Shown piece after piece: positions 20,771-30,639 of a stretch of DNA of 64,000 bases. The notes beneath the pieces are model-generated. The model ran no database searches, was not told where the DNA came from, and worked only from the letters and a program-made list of their open reading frames with translations. How positions within the stretch are numbered: the stretch's first letter is position 1; each line of letters opens with the position of its first letter. This stretch comes from Agapetus fuscipes (Eukaryota > Arthropoda > Insecta > Trichoptera > Glossosomatidae), in the NCBI GenBank assembly GCA_951799405.1, contig OX637363.1:5580001-5644000 (forward strand), written 5' to 3'. Made by a program: the position numbers and the translations under genes.

Positions 20771-21126
20771 AATTTCTAAAAATAAATGGCTTTCTTTGAG
20801 TGTGTGTTTTTTTTAAATTTTAGTATATTATTTGTGGCACGCGTGCCATAGGTTCGAAATTCCCGCTCTACATTATAATATGATTCTATTTTTCGTGTAT
20901 ATTCACGTACATTACACGATCCATTTATCTTTCAGCTGACAGTACGGGACATTGCAGGAGTATTCTCTATTGTTTAGTGGACAGTTAATCTTGTACTTAA
21001 TTACTAAGTAAGTGTGACTTGTTTTACCATTGACACGAGCTAACTGCTAAGCGATAACTCCTGGCTATGAGAATTGCAGGATTGTGACTATTCACACCGT
21101 TTCTTGTAAAAACACTTTTTACGGTT
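20771..21126. other. Unique AT-rich DNA, nothing recognised
   Basis: No feature identified. Confidence 0.4.
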
Positions 21127-21440
21127 GATTTGAGAGGGGTGACATTGGCAAAGTGAACCATTTTCTACAGCACGGGTGGTCAGCCGCATACCAACCTATT
21201 GACCTATAAACCAAGGAACATACACTACAAATTACATTTTTAAAATCAACAAATATTAATATGTATGGACATCAAAACTAAAACAGAATACAAAATTCTA
21301 ATTTAAAAAACCCTAGTCCTAGCCGCCAACATCACAGATAAACCGCCATTCTTACTGTCCTTACATACTTCTTTCATTTCATCCAGAGTCATAACCTTCT
21401 TCATACAAGCTCTCCCTTTATTATGACTCTGGATATCTCT
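21127..21440 (-). pseudogene. RTE-1 LINE: ORF C-terminus and part of 3' UTR
   Basis: From 21440 the minus strand encodes QSHNKGRACMKKVMTLDEMK and KEVCKDSKNGGLSVM-like frames. The UTR and the first part of the repeat block follow (TAGGTTGGTATGCGG to CACTTTGCCAATGTCACC). This copy lacks the LINE 3' end, which is unusual for a target-primed insertion. Confidence 0.75.
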
Positions 21441-21487
21441 TATGAGTTCACATTACCAAAGTTATGTACATACTCGGATATACAAGT

Positions 21488-21741
21488 CGCTGCCTTAATT
21501 CTTGTTTGCCGTATATGCCATTGAGAAAATTTTACATGAGCAATGTTTGCATGTGTACTGGACCAATGTGTCTTATGAAACCAAGAAATTTATTTAAAAA
21601 TATTTAAAAGAGCTCTCACATTATCGAGTTTTACGGTTTTCCTTAGCTCAGATTGTGTAGAATTTGATTCATAAGACAACTGCATGAAAAAGTAATATTT
21701 GACAAGATTGGCGTATATGGCAAACAAGAACTGGGGGAGCG
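21488..21741. mobile_element. MITE-1 copy 2
   Basis: Inverted ends CGCTGCCTTAATTCTTG and CAAGAACTGGGGGAGCG, with AAGT duplicated at 21484-21487 and 21742-21745. Confidence 0.9.
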
Positions 21742-21745
21742 AAGT

Positions 21746-22118
21746 GTGACGTCCACCATGCCGCGAGGAATTCGGAATGTTCCGACTCTGTTGCCTGTTT
21801 CATCACAATGAGACGCATTAATTGGCTAATCAAGCGCTCAGGTTTAATGTTAGATGAGTCCCACCATTATCTGCTTCATTTTGGCAAAAATCCCAAAAGA
21901 GCAACGCGCGGGACTAGAATACCTCACCCAACATTAGACGAGATAAAGTTACGCAACAAAATGGCCATTTGTTGTCAACAATAAAACGTTTTCTATTCTC
22001 TTATTATTATTACTTGAGTATCTATTGTGATCTTCTGTGATTGTGACCAGAAGCAAAGACCGGACGTGGGTGTGTGCCCAGTATTCACAATAATGGAATG
22101 GACGCAAAAAGTGTTTGG
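21746..22118. other. Unique DNA, nothing recognised
   Basis: No feature identified. Confidence 0.4.
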
Positions 22119-22352
22119 TACCGTAACTGTAACTCTGTCGCCATTCCGCTAGGGGTGGCCAGAGCCTCTGCAGAGTTGCCTCCATTTTTTCCTATCCTGA
22201 CATACTTCTTTCAATTCCTTTATATCCATCACCTTTTTCATGCATTTTCTTCTTTTACGCTCACTTTGTATATTCCATTCTTTCACAATCTCCTCAATCT
22301 GATCACTCCATAATTTTCTCGGTCGTCCCTTCCCTCTTTTTCCTTTCACACT
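22119..22352 (-). pseudogene. RTE-2 LINE 3' end
   Basis: The minus frame reads KGKRGKGRPRKLWSDQIEEI, VKEWNIQSERKRRKCMKKVM and KELKEVCQDRKKWRQLCRGS, then GHP. It continues to a short UTR and a (TTACAG)n-like tail. This ORF end (RQLCRGSGHP) distinguishes RTE-2 from RTE-1 (RLICNA). Confidence 0.85.
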
Positions 22353-22858
22353 TTACTTTTACTGGTAGACTTGCATAATGACTATGGGATGGATTTCGGC
22401 AGCTTGAGCTGAACTTCGGAATTCGGACGAAATTCGGTTTAAATGCCGAATATTATTGGTGTACGAAAAAGTAAAATAAATACCTGCTTGAACCATTTTG
22501 ACTGCTATAATAATTGTATAAATTGAGCCTTTAGAGTTTAGATACTGATGGTCATTTATTTTACTAGGAACATTTATAATTTGATAAAAAATAAATCTTC
22601 TTCTACTCCGCTACATAGATATCAGTTTAAAACAAAAATGAAATAAACATAGTATTCTTCTAACAAATAACAGTAACTAGAAACTATAATGCGTAGTTTT
22701 TTTAACCTTTTTCCACTGAACCGAAGTTCGGCCACACTACAACCGATTTTTTTCTTTTAACCGAATGTTCGGCCGAAGTTTATATTCAGTTCAAACCACT
22801 TTCGGCCCATCCCTAATAATGACATTTACTTCAACTATAAAACATTGCGTACCCACCC
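22353..22858. other. Unique AT-rich DNA, nothing recognised
   Basis: CCGAA/TTCGG-rich words recur between 22400 and 22800, but no family or gene is evident. Confidence 0.35.
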
Positions 22859-23118
22859 TTCTAATCTAACCAAAACTTATCTAAGTTGCAAAGATATGTA
22901 ACATTGGGGATTCGCATTATATGCATTCTCACAAGCAGACACGTTGCTACAAGTTCGCGCTTGCACATGCCGCATGTGACCCTAGAATATAAAAACCCAA
23001 ATCCCAAATGGACATATACCCTGCGACTCTTGCCAACATTCCCTGAAATATTGGCAAAGTGTACCATATACTACAGCATGGGTGTTCAGCTTCATACCAA
23101 CGTATAAATCAAGGAATC
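22859..23118 (-). repeat. RTE-1 LINE 3'-end copy
   Basis: Runs from TTATCTAAGTTGCAAAGATA to CCAACGTATAAATCAAGGAA, with a short deletion at the GTTTCAGGG block. Confidence 0.8.
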
Positions 23119-23589
23119 GCATCAATGACAAAAATGTGTGAAAAACTAACCCCCGTATTCACGATCAAAACTGGCACTTCCTTAAGGGCAAACCAGCGCT
23201 TAGATTGGGAAAATTCATTTCAAGAACAATACTTAAGGTAAAATTAGCGCTTAAGCGCTCCAAAAACTAGCACTCAGGTAAGTAAGGTCGACACGTATAT
23301 TAACCAACGCTTAAGCGCTGTCAAAATATTCCGTCATATTTCATTGTTATCACATTTTTTGTTTGATTAAAAATTTACATGAAAAAATGAATTCTTACTA
23401 TAAACATGATTTTTACAAGTGTATTAACATTGTTTTGACGAGTTCATTTACATTGCTTGACCATCAGAATTGGGTTTGTTCTCCGGTATGGTCTAGGACC
23501 ATACTGCAATGACAGATGAACTGTCAAAATATTCCGCCGCATTTCATCAGCACATTTTTTGTTTGGTTGTGAATTATTTACATAAAATA

Positions 23590-23730
23590 ATGAATTCTTA
23601 CGATGCAGTTGACTTCAACGAGAATAATAACATTGTTTTGTTCAAAAATAGTGTCCCAAGAAAATATATCAGAGACTGTAAAGACCCATTTACGTATTAC
23701 GAAGAGGAAGAATTTAGAAGACGTTTTTGA
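23590..23730 (+). pseudogene. Harbinger transposase, N-terminal relic (46 codons)
   Basis: The frame opens MNSYDAVDFNENNNIVLFKN and ends VPRKYIRDCKDPFTYYEEEE then FRRRF and a stop. The P-R-K-Y-I-R-D...P-F-x-Y-Y...E-E-F-x-R-R segment is the conserved N-terminal lead of HARBI1-type transposases, upstream of the catalytic DDE nuclease. The DDE domain itself is absent, so the product cannot transpose. An in-frame ATG 27 codons upstream (23509) also exists, but that part lies in the duplicated leader. The call rests on this motif and on the surrounding Harbinger ends. Confidence 0.7.
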
Positions 23731-23770
23731 TTGAAAAAATGCGTCGTTCTGTATACAGTTTTGCCGTTGC

Positions 23771-23884
23771 TCATTGAGGGTTGCAAAGCCAACAATTTCT
23801 TCGATCTGTTATTTTATCTTCTATTACAGGTTTTTCTTTAATCAGAGCCACCAGCAGCTCCTTTTCCGCTGGAGAAAACAACAT
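23771..23884 (-). pseudogene. Myb/SANT-like Harbinger accessory protein, N-terminal relic (37 codons)
   Basis: The minus frame opens MLFSPAEKELLVALIKEKP, then VIEDKITDRRN and CWLCNPQ and a stop. The pattern F-x-x-x-E-K-x-L-L-x-x-L-I-x-x-x-x-x-V-I-E-D-K-x-T-D is the start of the Myb/SANT-like DNA-binding domain. That domain is carried by the second gene of Harbinger elements, whose product helps the transposase enter the nucleus and bind DNA. The conserved tryptophan helix that should follow is lost at the deletion. The gene points towards the transposase relic, as expected for the convergent arrangement. Confidence 0.65.
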
Positions 23885-24312
23885 CTTTTTGGCGCTGAAA
23901 TCGATCAAAACACTTTACATTGGATATTACATAAATGTATTTTTAAAAACTAATAGAAATTGTAAACAAACAAATTCGTACTTACGGCTTACTTAAAGTA
24001 GTAATTGCGTTATACGTACTTATTTGTTGTCAAGTTTTATGCAAAGTTGATATGACATTGAAATTTGAAAGAGGCGGCAATGATAAGAGTGAAGTACGCC
24101 GAATATCGGTCGGAAGGTACTGACCAATTACAGAGCTGGGTTTTTTCGAGAGCCAATGACAAACCCGTACGTCTCCTGGGGGTTGGGCACTACGCTGATT
24201 ACTGCTTGAGTGTTCTTTGTTAAATAAAAACGCTCCAGAATGTCGACCCTTGAGTAAGTGTAGCGCTTGAGTAAGGCACTTAAATCAGTTTTGATCGTGA
24301 ATACGGGGGTAA

Positions 24313-25040
24313 GTCACACACTGGGGGTGTTATTGTATCCTTTTTAATTGTAATGTACATCATCTTTCCTGTTCAAATTCCATCACATTTTTACCCACTT
24401 CCGAGAAATACTTAATCCAGGTCCTTACCAGAATTAAGCAATCAAATATGATGTGTCAACAAATGCTGATTGACGGTTTGTGCAACAGGCGATTACTTAC
24501 TATTTTTTTTTCATTTATTCTGTCAGCATTCATTGTATTTTTGTCTGCTTTGATATCAATTAGTAGAATACATTTCAATAAGTCTTCATTAATTATTTGT
24601 TCGTTGTATGTCTCGGGTTGTTGTGACGCCTAGAGTGGGGGAGGTGGGGGGGGCACCGCCACGGCGCCTGCGCCCCTCCCACCCACCCCACCACCCCCCG
24701 CAAACTGCCAGTGGAAAATTCCACTCACTCGAAGCTGACATGTCCCCCCATTCCTTGCCATGTAATTGGTGATACATAATGTAATATAATAGTATATTGA
24801 ATGTTGCATACCGATTCATAAACGTTAAACATCGTTATGAATCATCGGATCCAATTTTACATTTGATTACTAATTGCTCGACAATTGCGATTTGCGGCCT
24901 TACTCAACATTTCATCAGGTTTGTTCAACCAGAAATCAGGTGTAAACCTGATTTTTTTGCATAGAAAAAAACTGTTTCTAAGCCGACTTAACAATTATAA
25001 ATTTTGAAAAGATTTTTGTGAAACACTGTGGAAATTCATT
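24313..25040. other. Unique DNA with a GC-rich island at 24630-24715
   Basis: No gene recognised. The island holds long G and C runs; see the separate G-quadruplex-like entry. Confidence 0.4.
24673..24699 (-). other. G-quadruplex-like tract
   Basis: The plus strand has C runs of 4, 3, 3, 4 and 6 separated by 1-2 bases. The minus strand therefore carries five closely spaced G runs, enough for a four-stranded fold. A G-rich run on the opposite strand sits about 30 bases upstream. Confidence 0.5.
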
Positions 25041-25403
25041 TTAAAAAATTGATTATTTTTCAATAAAAAATAAAAAAATAAAATAAATTAAAAACTTTGT
25101 TTTATTCCACTTTTATTGTTTTTGAGTATGTTACAAACGTTTTCGGAATACCTTCCATCGGAATACCAAAACTCACCATCTCCCTCCCACATACCTACCT
25201 TGCTACCCCCTCCCTTACCACCAATAGATCCCACACCCATGTCTTAATTTTTAAGTTTGATTTTAGTAATTGTTGTTACCCGATGATGGAAGGTATTCCG
25301 AAAACGTTTGTAACATACTCAAAAACAATAAAAGTGGAATAAAACAAAGTTTTTAATTTCTTTTATTTTTTTATTTTTTATTGAAAAATAATCAATTTTT
25401 TAA
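25041..25403. repeat. Long foldback: two 117-bp inverted arms with a 129-bp spacer
   Basis: Arms at 25041-25157 and 25287-25403 are nearly perfect complements (1-2 differences by eye). They run from TTAAAAAATTGATTATTTTT inward to CGGAATACCTTCCA. The spacer is C-rich and non-coding. Possible origins are a foldback transposon or a palindromic repair event. Confidence 0.8.
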
Positions 25404-25417
25404 CAATTATATTATCC

Positions 25418-25678
25418 CATGGGCGTACCCAGGATCAAATCTAGGAGGGGGCAGGTTTTGGAAAATTGAAGATCATCGATCGTCACCAAAATATATCGCC
25501 GACGGCGGGGGGAGGGGGGTTATAGGCACGCAATTTCCTTTAGGGGGAGCAAGACATGATCGAATGATGGTAATTTTAGTAATTGCAATACAATTCAATA
25601 ACAATTTTGGATTATTTAGGTTAATTTTTCTCTTCCAGGGGGGGGCAGCTGTCCAGGCTCTTCCTGGGTACGCCCATG
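25418..25678. mobile_element. Short TIR element with G-rich subtermini
   Basis: CATGGGCGTACCCAGGA at left and TCCTGGGTACGCCCATG at right are exact inverses (17 bp), each followed inward by G-rich tracts. A related right end occurs alone at 27242-27275. No target duplication could be fixed. Confidence 0.65.
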
Positions 25679-25786
25679 TATTGTCCTTTTTAAGAATGCG
25701 AGCGCCTTATACCCAAAACCTGTCGTTTTAAAAAAAAGATATATTTCAACTTTGAAATCAAAATCAGCTCTGTATATTTGACATTT

Positions 25787-26289
25787 CGCTGCCTCAGTTC
25801 TTGTTTATCGTATACGCCATTGAGAAAATTTTACATTAGCAATGTTTGCATGTGTACGGGACCAATGTGTCTTATGAAAACAAGAAATTTATTTAAAAAA
25901 TATTTAAAACAACTCTCACATTATCGAGTTTTACGGTTTTTCTTAGCTCAGATTGTGTCTAATCTAATCTAATCTAAGCTGCAAAGATATATATCATTTA
26001 AGATTTATACTAAATGCATTCCCACAAGCAGATATGTATAATTTCGCGCTAACACATGCCGCATGTGGACCTACAATATAAAAACCCAATCTCAAATGAA
26101 CATAAGCCTTGCAACTCTTGCCGTCCTTCCCTGAAACAGGGGTGACATTGGCAAAGTGAACCAATTTTTATATTATGGGTGGTCAGCCGCATAACAAACA
26201 TTGTGTACAATTTGATTCATAAGACAACTGCATAAAAAAGTCGTAATTGACAAGATTGGCGTATACGATAAACAAGAACTGAGGGAGCG
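25787..26289. mobile_element. MITE-1 copy 3, interrupted by RTE-1
   Basis: Ends CGCTGCCTCAGTTCTTG and CAAGAACTGAGGGAGCG, with ATTT duplicated at 25783-25786 and 26290-26293. Removing the RTE-1 insert restores the same roughly 255-bp MITE as copies 1 and 2. Confidence 0.9.
25959..26199 (-). repeat. RTE-1 LINE 3'-end copy with 7-bp target duplication
   Basis: ATTGTGT flanks it at 25952-25958 and 26200-26206. The tail is (TAGAT)n on the minus strand. The start is truncated within the GGTTGGTATG block. This is a clean case of target-primed insertion of the repeat. Confidence 0.9.
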
Positions 26290-26634
26290 ATTTACTGAGA
26301 TACAGCGCTCCAAAAATGGACGTCTTTTTTGTTGATAAAAGTGAAATTTTAAGATATGATCATTCTCGACCTGGATAGTTGGCCAAATACTCATTTAAAA
26401 TTAAAAATATGACAGTAATGTTGTTGCAAATATAATTAGCTTTAATTTAAGCACATAATAACGTCTGCAGATAAAACGGATTACTAACAAATCTTATATA
26501 TACAAAAAATTGGAAACTGGATTCTTAACAAATTTGCTCTGTTTTATAATGACGGGTCTACCAGTAATAATAATAATAAATAATAATAAAGGTCTTTATT
26601 GTTTTTATCAATATGTACATAATAATATTACATT

Positions 26635-26740
26635 CTGGAGTAATGTTTTCCGAAGAAGCCCATCGTAGAAATGGGCGAAACGTCCGGAAGCTCCAGCTCC
26701 CACAGACCACGGCAACAGATCCCGGAAAACATCACTCCAG
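26635..26740 (+). repeat. Hammerhead-like structured fragment, Penelope type
   Basis: The outer arms CTGGAGTAATGTTTTCC (26635-26651) and GGAAAACATCACTCCAG (26724-26740) pair with one mismatch. Inside follow CCGAAGA, a stem GCCCAT/ATGGGC, and GAAAC. This is the order stem I, catalytic core, stem II, GAAA of a hammerhead ribozyme. The second core base is C instead of U, and no clear NUH cleavage triplet precedes the 3' arm, so it is probably inactive. Confidence 0.5.
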
Positions 26741-27412
26741 CATCATCAGCCGGCCGTGTAAGCCTAAAACTCTTATTCGATAATATTACAATTACAAAAA
26801 TCTAATTACAATAAATACTCCCCAAAGTAAGCATAGCTTGTGTTTCGGAAAGGATCATTGAGGTATACTAGAGACGCAACGTTTCTCGAAACACGTGACA
26901 CCCTGTAGTATGGTAGAAAGTCTTACTCGAGAAAAACCCGATTTTGAGGCTCGTCCATTGGAAAGGATCCAACTTATGTTGGTAGATTTCAGAAATCCAA
27001 TTTCGCATCACCCTTTCTCGCTACACATTTTCGATACTATACATTCTTCGGACCTTTCTTCCCATTGTAAACATAGTCTTGGTAAAAAGTTAGATGTGGA
27101 CAAATAAAGTGGAATTGATTTCCAATTTTAGAAAGACATAATATATTGAAAGATCAGAACTAAAAGGGGGCAAGCCATGGTTGTAAAATTGTCATTTAAA
27201 TAATTGTAATAAAATTTACTGACGATTTAGGTATTTCTTTTACTTCCAGGGGGGGCTTCCTGGGTGCGCCCATGATATCTCCTATATTAATAAAATAATT
27301 TGCCGGGCACACGTCACACTCGTCTGCTTTCGACTACGGTCCATATTAACCAATAACAACATATTTGTTTGCCTTTTCCCAAACAACCCGATGGCGTGAC
27401 AATTTTGTCTAT
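26741..27412. other. Mostly unique DNA; TIR-element fragment at 27242-27275
   Basis: A 70-codon open frame at 26895-27107 has no recognisable motif. TTCCAGGGGGGGCTTCCTGG and TGCGCCCATG near the end match the right end of the 25418-25678 element. Confidence 0.4.
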
Positions 27413-27701
27413 GGGGCTGTCCATATATTACCTACGTCATTCGCATTAAGGGGGGGGGGGAAGTCTGGTCTGCGGATGATGGCATATGATGTACACGAGT
27501 ACCAAAAGTGACGTCGTTCTTGTAAATATCAATTTCTACAAACTATTATGTAAGTAATATAACATTATTAATTATTAAGCTCATCCATTATTACAGCAAG
27601 AGGGGGAGGGGTCATTAGATAATGACTATAGGATGATTGTAAAGGGGGGGGAGGGGGTCGAAAATCGGCCAAAATCGATGACGTAATTTATGGACGGCCC
27701 C
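27413..27701. mobile_element. MITE-2 copy 1
   Basis: Ends GGGGCTGTCCATATATTACG and its diverged inverse, CGTAATTTATGGACGGCCCC. TAT is duplicated at 27410-27412 and 27702-27704. The 289-bp interior has two G-run tracts. Copies 2 (36930) and 3 (52506) are 288-290 bp and also have 3-bp duplications. Confidence 0.9.
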
Positions 27702-27719
27702 TATGTCAATTTATGTGCG

Positions 27720-28020
27720 GACCTATATATATTTTATTTTTTTTTATTTTTTATTTTTACTTACGGACATAATAGTCCAATTACATAGTTATATGAAAAA
27801 GTAATTACAGAAAATGACAAAGAAAATAATATAATACAAGAATTAATATTTCATAATAGCATAGACAAAATATAAATACTTATACTTTCCTCAGCAAAAC
27901 AAAGCTCTACGGAATTCAGATAGGCTCATGCCGCATAAATCTAGATGAGAGGAAGAATTTAAAAGACGACACATTCTGTTAATAGGAGAATAGTATCCTA
28001 AATTTGAAGTGTGATATTCT
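27720..28020 (-). pseudogene. LINE C-terminal fragment, unclassified
   Basis: The minus frame reads YYSPINRMCRLLNSSSHLD then LCGMSLSEFRRALFC and a stop. This is like the final segment of Jockey/I-type reverse transcriptase proteins. An A/T-rich 3' UTR ending in an A-rich tail follows. It is short and diverged. Confidence 0.45.
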
Positions 28021-28034
28021 ATTTATAATCGTAG

Positions 28035-28272
28035 GTTTCAAAGATCTTGCACTTAAGATTCAAAATAAATGCAATCCCACAAGCAGACACGTATAATTTA
28101 GCGCTTACACATGCCGCATGTGGACATACAATATAAAAAACCCAAATCTCAAATGGACATACACCCTGCAAATCTTACCGTCCTTCCCTGAAACATGAGT
28201 GACATTGGCGAAGTGAACTAATTTTTACAGCATGGGTAGTCAGCCTCATACCGACCTATAAGTCAAGGACCT
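28035..28272 (-). repeat. RTE-1 LINE 3'-end copy
   Basis: All blocks from GATCTTGCACTTAAGATTC to CGACCTATAAGTCAAGGA are present. Confidence 0.8.
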
Positions 28273-28587
28273 CATTGTAAATAAACTGACAGTGTAACAA
28301 GCCAACTAGATTCGCATTGCAGCTTTTCTTCGGTTAGTTGGTTAATGAGTTCATATGAAATTATTTGGGTTGCCAGGTATATACATACATAATACGTCGA
28401 GTGTTAGGTATTTATAATATTTGAGTCAGCAGTTGGGAATGTAAACACTGGGGTATTTCTGTCGTCAGGTGGGAGGAGGAAATGGCGGGAACAGACCATA
28501 AACACAAAATGTCTGGACCAAGTTGTACAGAAATACTGAAAAGAAAAATACACAACAAAGCGTTTCATATAAAAAAGTATGGAAACA

Positions 28588-28890
28588 AATCTAATCTAAT
28601 CTAATCTAATCTAATCTAAGCTGCAAAGATATATATCATTTCAGATTTATATTAAATGCATTCCCACAAGCAGACATGTATAATTTCGCGCTAACACATG
28701 CCGCATGTGAGCCTACAATATAAAAACCCATCTCAAATGAACATAAGCCCTGCAACTCTTGCCGTCCTTCACTGAAACAGGGGTAACATTAGCAAAGTGA
28801 ACCTTTTTTTTTCAGTATGGGTGGTCAGCCGCAAACCAACCTATAAGTCAAGGAACATACATGACAAATTACATTTTGACTTTGAATTAC
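28588..28890 (-). repeat. RTE-1 LINE 3'-end copy, long (TAGAT)n tail
   Basis: The tail has five TAGAT-type units. The copy reaches past the usual start into the UTR segment (ACATACATGACAAATTACAT). Confidence 0.8.
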
Positions 28891-28924
28891 ATAACAGAAA
28901 CAAAAACGCACACAAAAACGTTTT

Positions 28925-29234
28925 TTTAGTTTTAGGTTAAGTTAATCGCACTTTTTTATACTTGGGTTGTTAACAATGGGGACATTCACAAACCTATGTG
29001 TTGCTTCTGCAATAAGTACAAAGAAAATAGTTACGTGGGAAGCAAGACGTGAAAGTTTAATGCTTTTGGTGGCGGTCCTTTTACTTTGCCACGAAGTTTT
29101 TCGCACAATTTCTACCAAAAGAAAGAAAAGTCGCGACATTTGCTAAAAATCTCAAATTTCGCGTTATTCGCGTAAAAACATCAAAATTCGCGAATAATTC
29201 GTTTTATCGCGATCGCGAAATTTTCCAGTCCCTA
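28925..29234 (-). mobile_element. hAT-1 end fragment
   Basis: On the minus strand it starts TAGGGACTGGAAAATTTCGC and then has repeated TTCGCG words, matching the left end of the element at 49719-51172. A possible diverged coding stretch (LVEIVRKTSWQSKRTATKS) corresponds in position to the zinc-finger relic of that element. Confidence 0.65.
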
Positions 29235-29410
29235 CCTATGCGTATTCAGGACATTTAAAAAAAATGATATTTGAGTTTGTAATAAAACCTGGCAAATAAA
29301 AAAAGATATATTTTTGAATCTCAACCATTTTTTTTGTACAGAAAACTAAGTTGGCATGTACACAATAACATGTAAGTTAATTTATAAATATAAATAACAT
29401 GTATTTGTGA

Positions 29411-29640
29411 ATTCCTTGACTTATTGGTTGGTATGTACTGTAAAAAATGGTTCACTTTGCCAATGTCACCCCTGTTTCAGGGAATGTCGGCAAGAGTTGC
29501 AGGGCTTATGTTCATTTGAGGTTTGGATTTTATTTGTAAGTACACAATCAGCATTTGTAAGCGCGAACTACACGTGTTTGTTTGTGGGCATACATCTGAG
29601 AGCTTTGAATGAATATATCCTTGCAACTTAGATTATAGAT
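29411..29640 (+). repeat. RTE-1 LINE 3'-end copy
   Basis: TTCCTTGACTTATTGGTTGG to CTTGCAACTTAGATTATAG. It is followed head-to-tail by another copy. Confidence 0.85.
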
Positions 29641-29880
29641 GAGGCTGACCACCCATACTGTAAAAAATGGTTCACTTTACCAATGTCACCCATGTTTCAG
29701 GGAAGGTCGGCAAGAGTTGCAGGACTTATGTTGATTTGAGATTGGGTTTTTTTATATTGTAGGTCCACATGCGGCATGTGTGAGTGCGAAATTATGCGTG
29801 TCTGCTTGTGGGAATGCATTTAATATGAATCTCAAATGATATATATCTTTGCAACTTAGATTTAGATTTTAGATAAGGAC
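29641..29880 (+). repeat. RTE-1 LINE 3'-end copy, second subfamily
   Basis: Begins at GAGGCTGACCACCC, directly after the tail of the previous copy. It belongs to the subfamily with TATATTGTAGGTCCACATGC. The tandem arrangement suggests insertion into the tail of the first. Confidence 0.85.
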
Positions 29881-29937
29881 ACTCTGAAAGTGTCCTCTTG
29901 AAAATGACCTAAACCTATATATTATGAATAGGTTCTT

Positions 29938-30110
29938 ATCTAATCTAATCTAATCTAAGTTGCAAATAAGCAGACACGTATGAAGACTCAAATCTCAAGT
30001 GAACATACACCCTACAACTCCTGCCGACCTTCCCTGAAACAGGGGTGACATTGTCAAAAATAACCATTTTCTACAGCATGGGTGGTCAGCCGCATACCAA
30101 CCTAACGCCA
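29938..30110 (-). repeat. RTE-1 LINE 3'-end copy with internal deletion
   Basis: (TAGAT)n tail, then AAGTTGCAAATAAGCAGACA, missing the segment around the AAGCGCGAAC block. It ends at CGCATACCAACCTA. Confidence 0.75.
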
Positions 30111-30554
30111 AATATTATGGGAAAAATTAAATCTTCCAATTGGGTACAGTTTTAGTACCTATTCACTTCATTAGCTATACACACGTAGTTGGGACATACC
30201 TAATATTATTAAAGCACTAATTTAGTACTTATTTTAGTACCTAAATCAGTACCTACGTATACGTAGAGGTCGTGGACAAGGTCGTGGTTTGCTTGTCCTT
30301 TTTATATACATGTACAAAAAGGGGAGAGAGGGAGAGGTCGATATGTCTGTATGACGTCACGGGACTAAAGAAGCGCGCGACGCAACTCACCATACCAACA
30401 TTACCGAACTAAATATTATTATTCAGATTCATATGAAATACTTGATTTTTATAATGGTTTATTTTATTTTTCCTAAAAAGCCATTGTTTTATTTTTAAGT
30501 TAACTTAACTTGACTTACAGTTTATATAATGTTATTTTCACCGCTACGTCAGCC
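30111..30554. other. Unique DNA upstream of the tRNA-like gene
   Basis: No feature identified, apart from a TGACGTCA palindrome near 30353. Confidence 0.35.
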
Positions 30555-30626
30555 GGGGGTGTAACTCAGTGGTAGAGTGTCTGCTTCGCATGCTGAAAGT
30601 CCTGGGTTCAAATCCCAGCTCCTCCA
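30555..30626 (+). tRNA. tRNA-Ala(CGC), imperfect
   Basis: A 72-base cloverleaf can be drawn: acceptor strand GGGGGTG, D-arm ACTC/GAGT, anticodon loop TTCGCAT with CGC, and perfect T-stem CTGGG/CCCAG with TTCAAAT. The acceptor stem has one T-T mismatch and a G-T pair, and the anticodon stem has a T-T mismatch. A T-run follows within 15 bases as a pol III terminator. It may be a functional diverged tRNA or a recent pseudogene. Confidence 0.65.
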
Positions 30627-30639
30627 AACCTTATTCACT

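Larger units (their letters stand above)
23150..24309. mobile_element. PIF/Harbinger element, internally deleted
   Basis: CCCCCGTATTCACGATCAAA at the left and its complement at the right form inverted repeats of about 24 bp. TAA is duplicated at 23147-23149 and 24310-24312. A 3-bp TAA/TTA target and these ends are the Harbinger signature. The interior keeps the start of a transposase gene on the plus strand and the start of a Myb/SANT-like gene on the minus strand, with what should lie between removed. A partial duplication of the 5' leader (23319-23450 against 23520-23640) is also present. Confidence 0.85.

Noticed and set aside
26895..27107. 70-codon open frame with fairly natural composition
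   Set aside because: No family recognised, no splice signals, and no repeat relationship; insufficient support.
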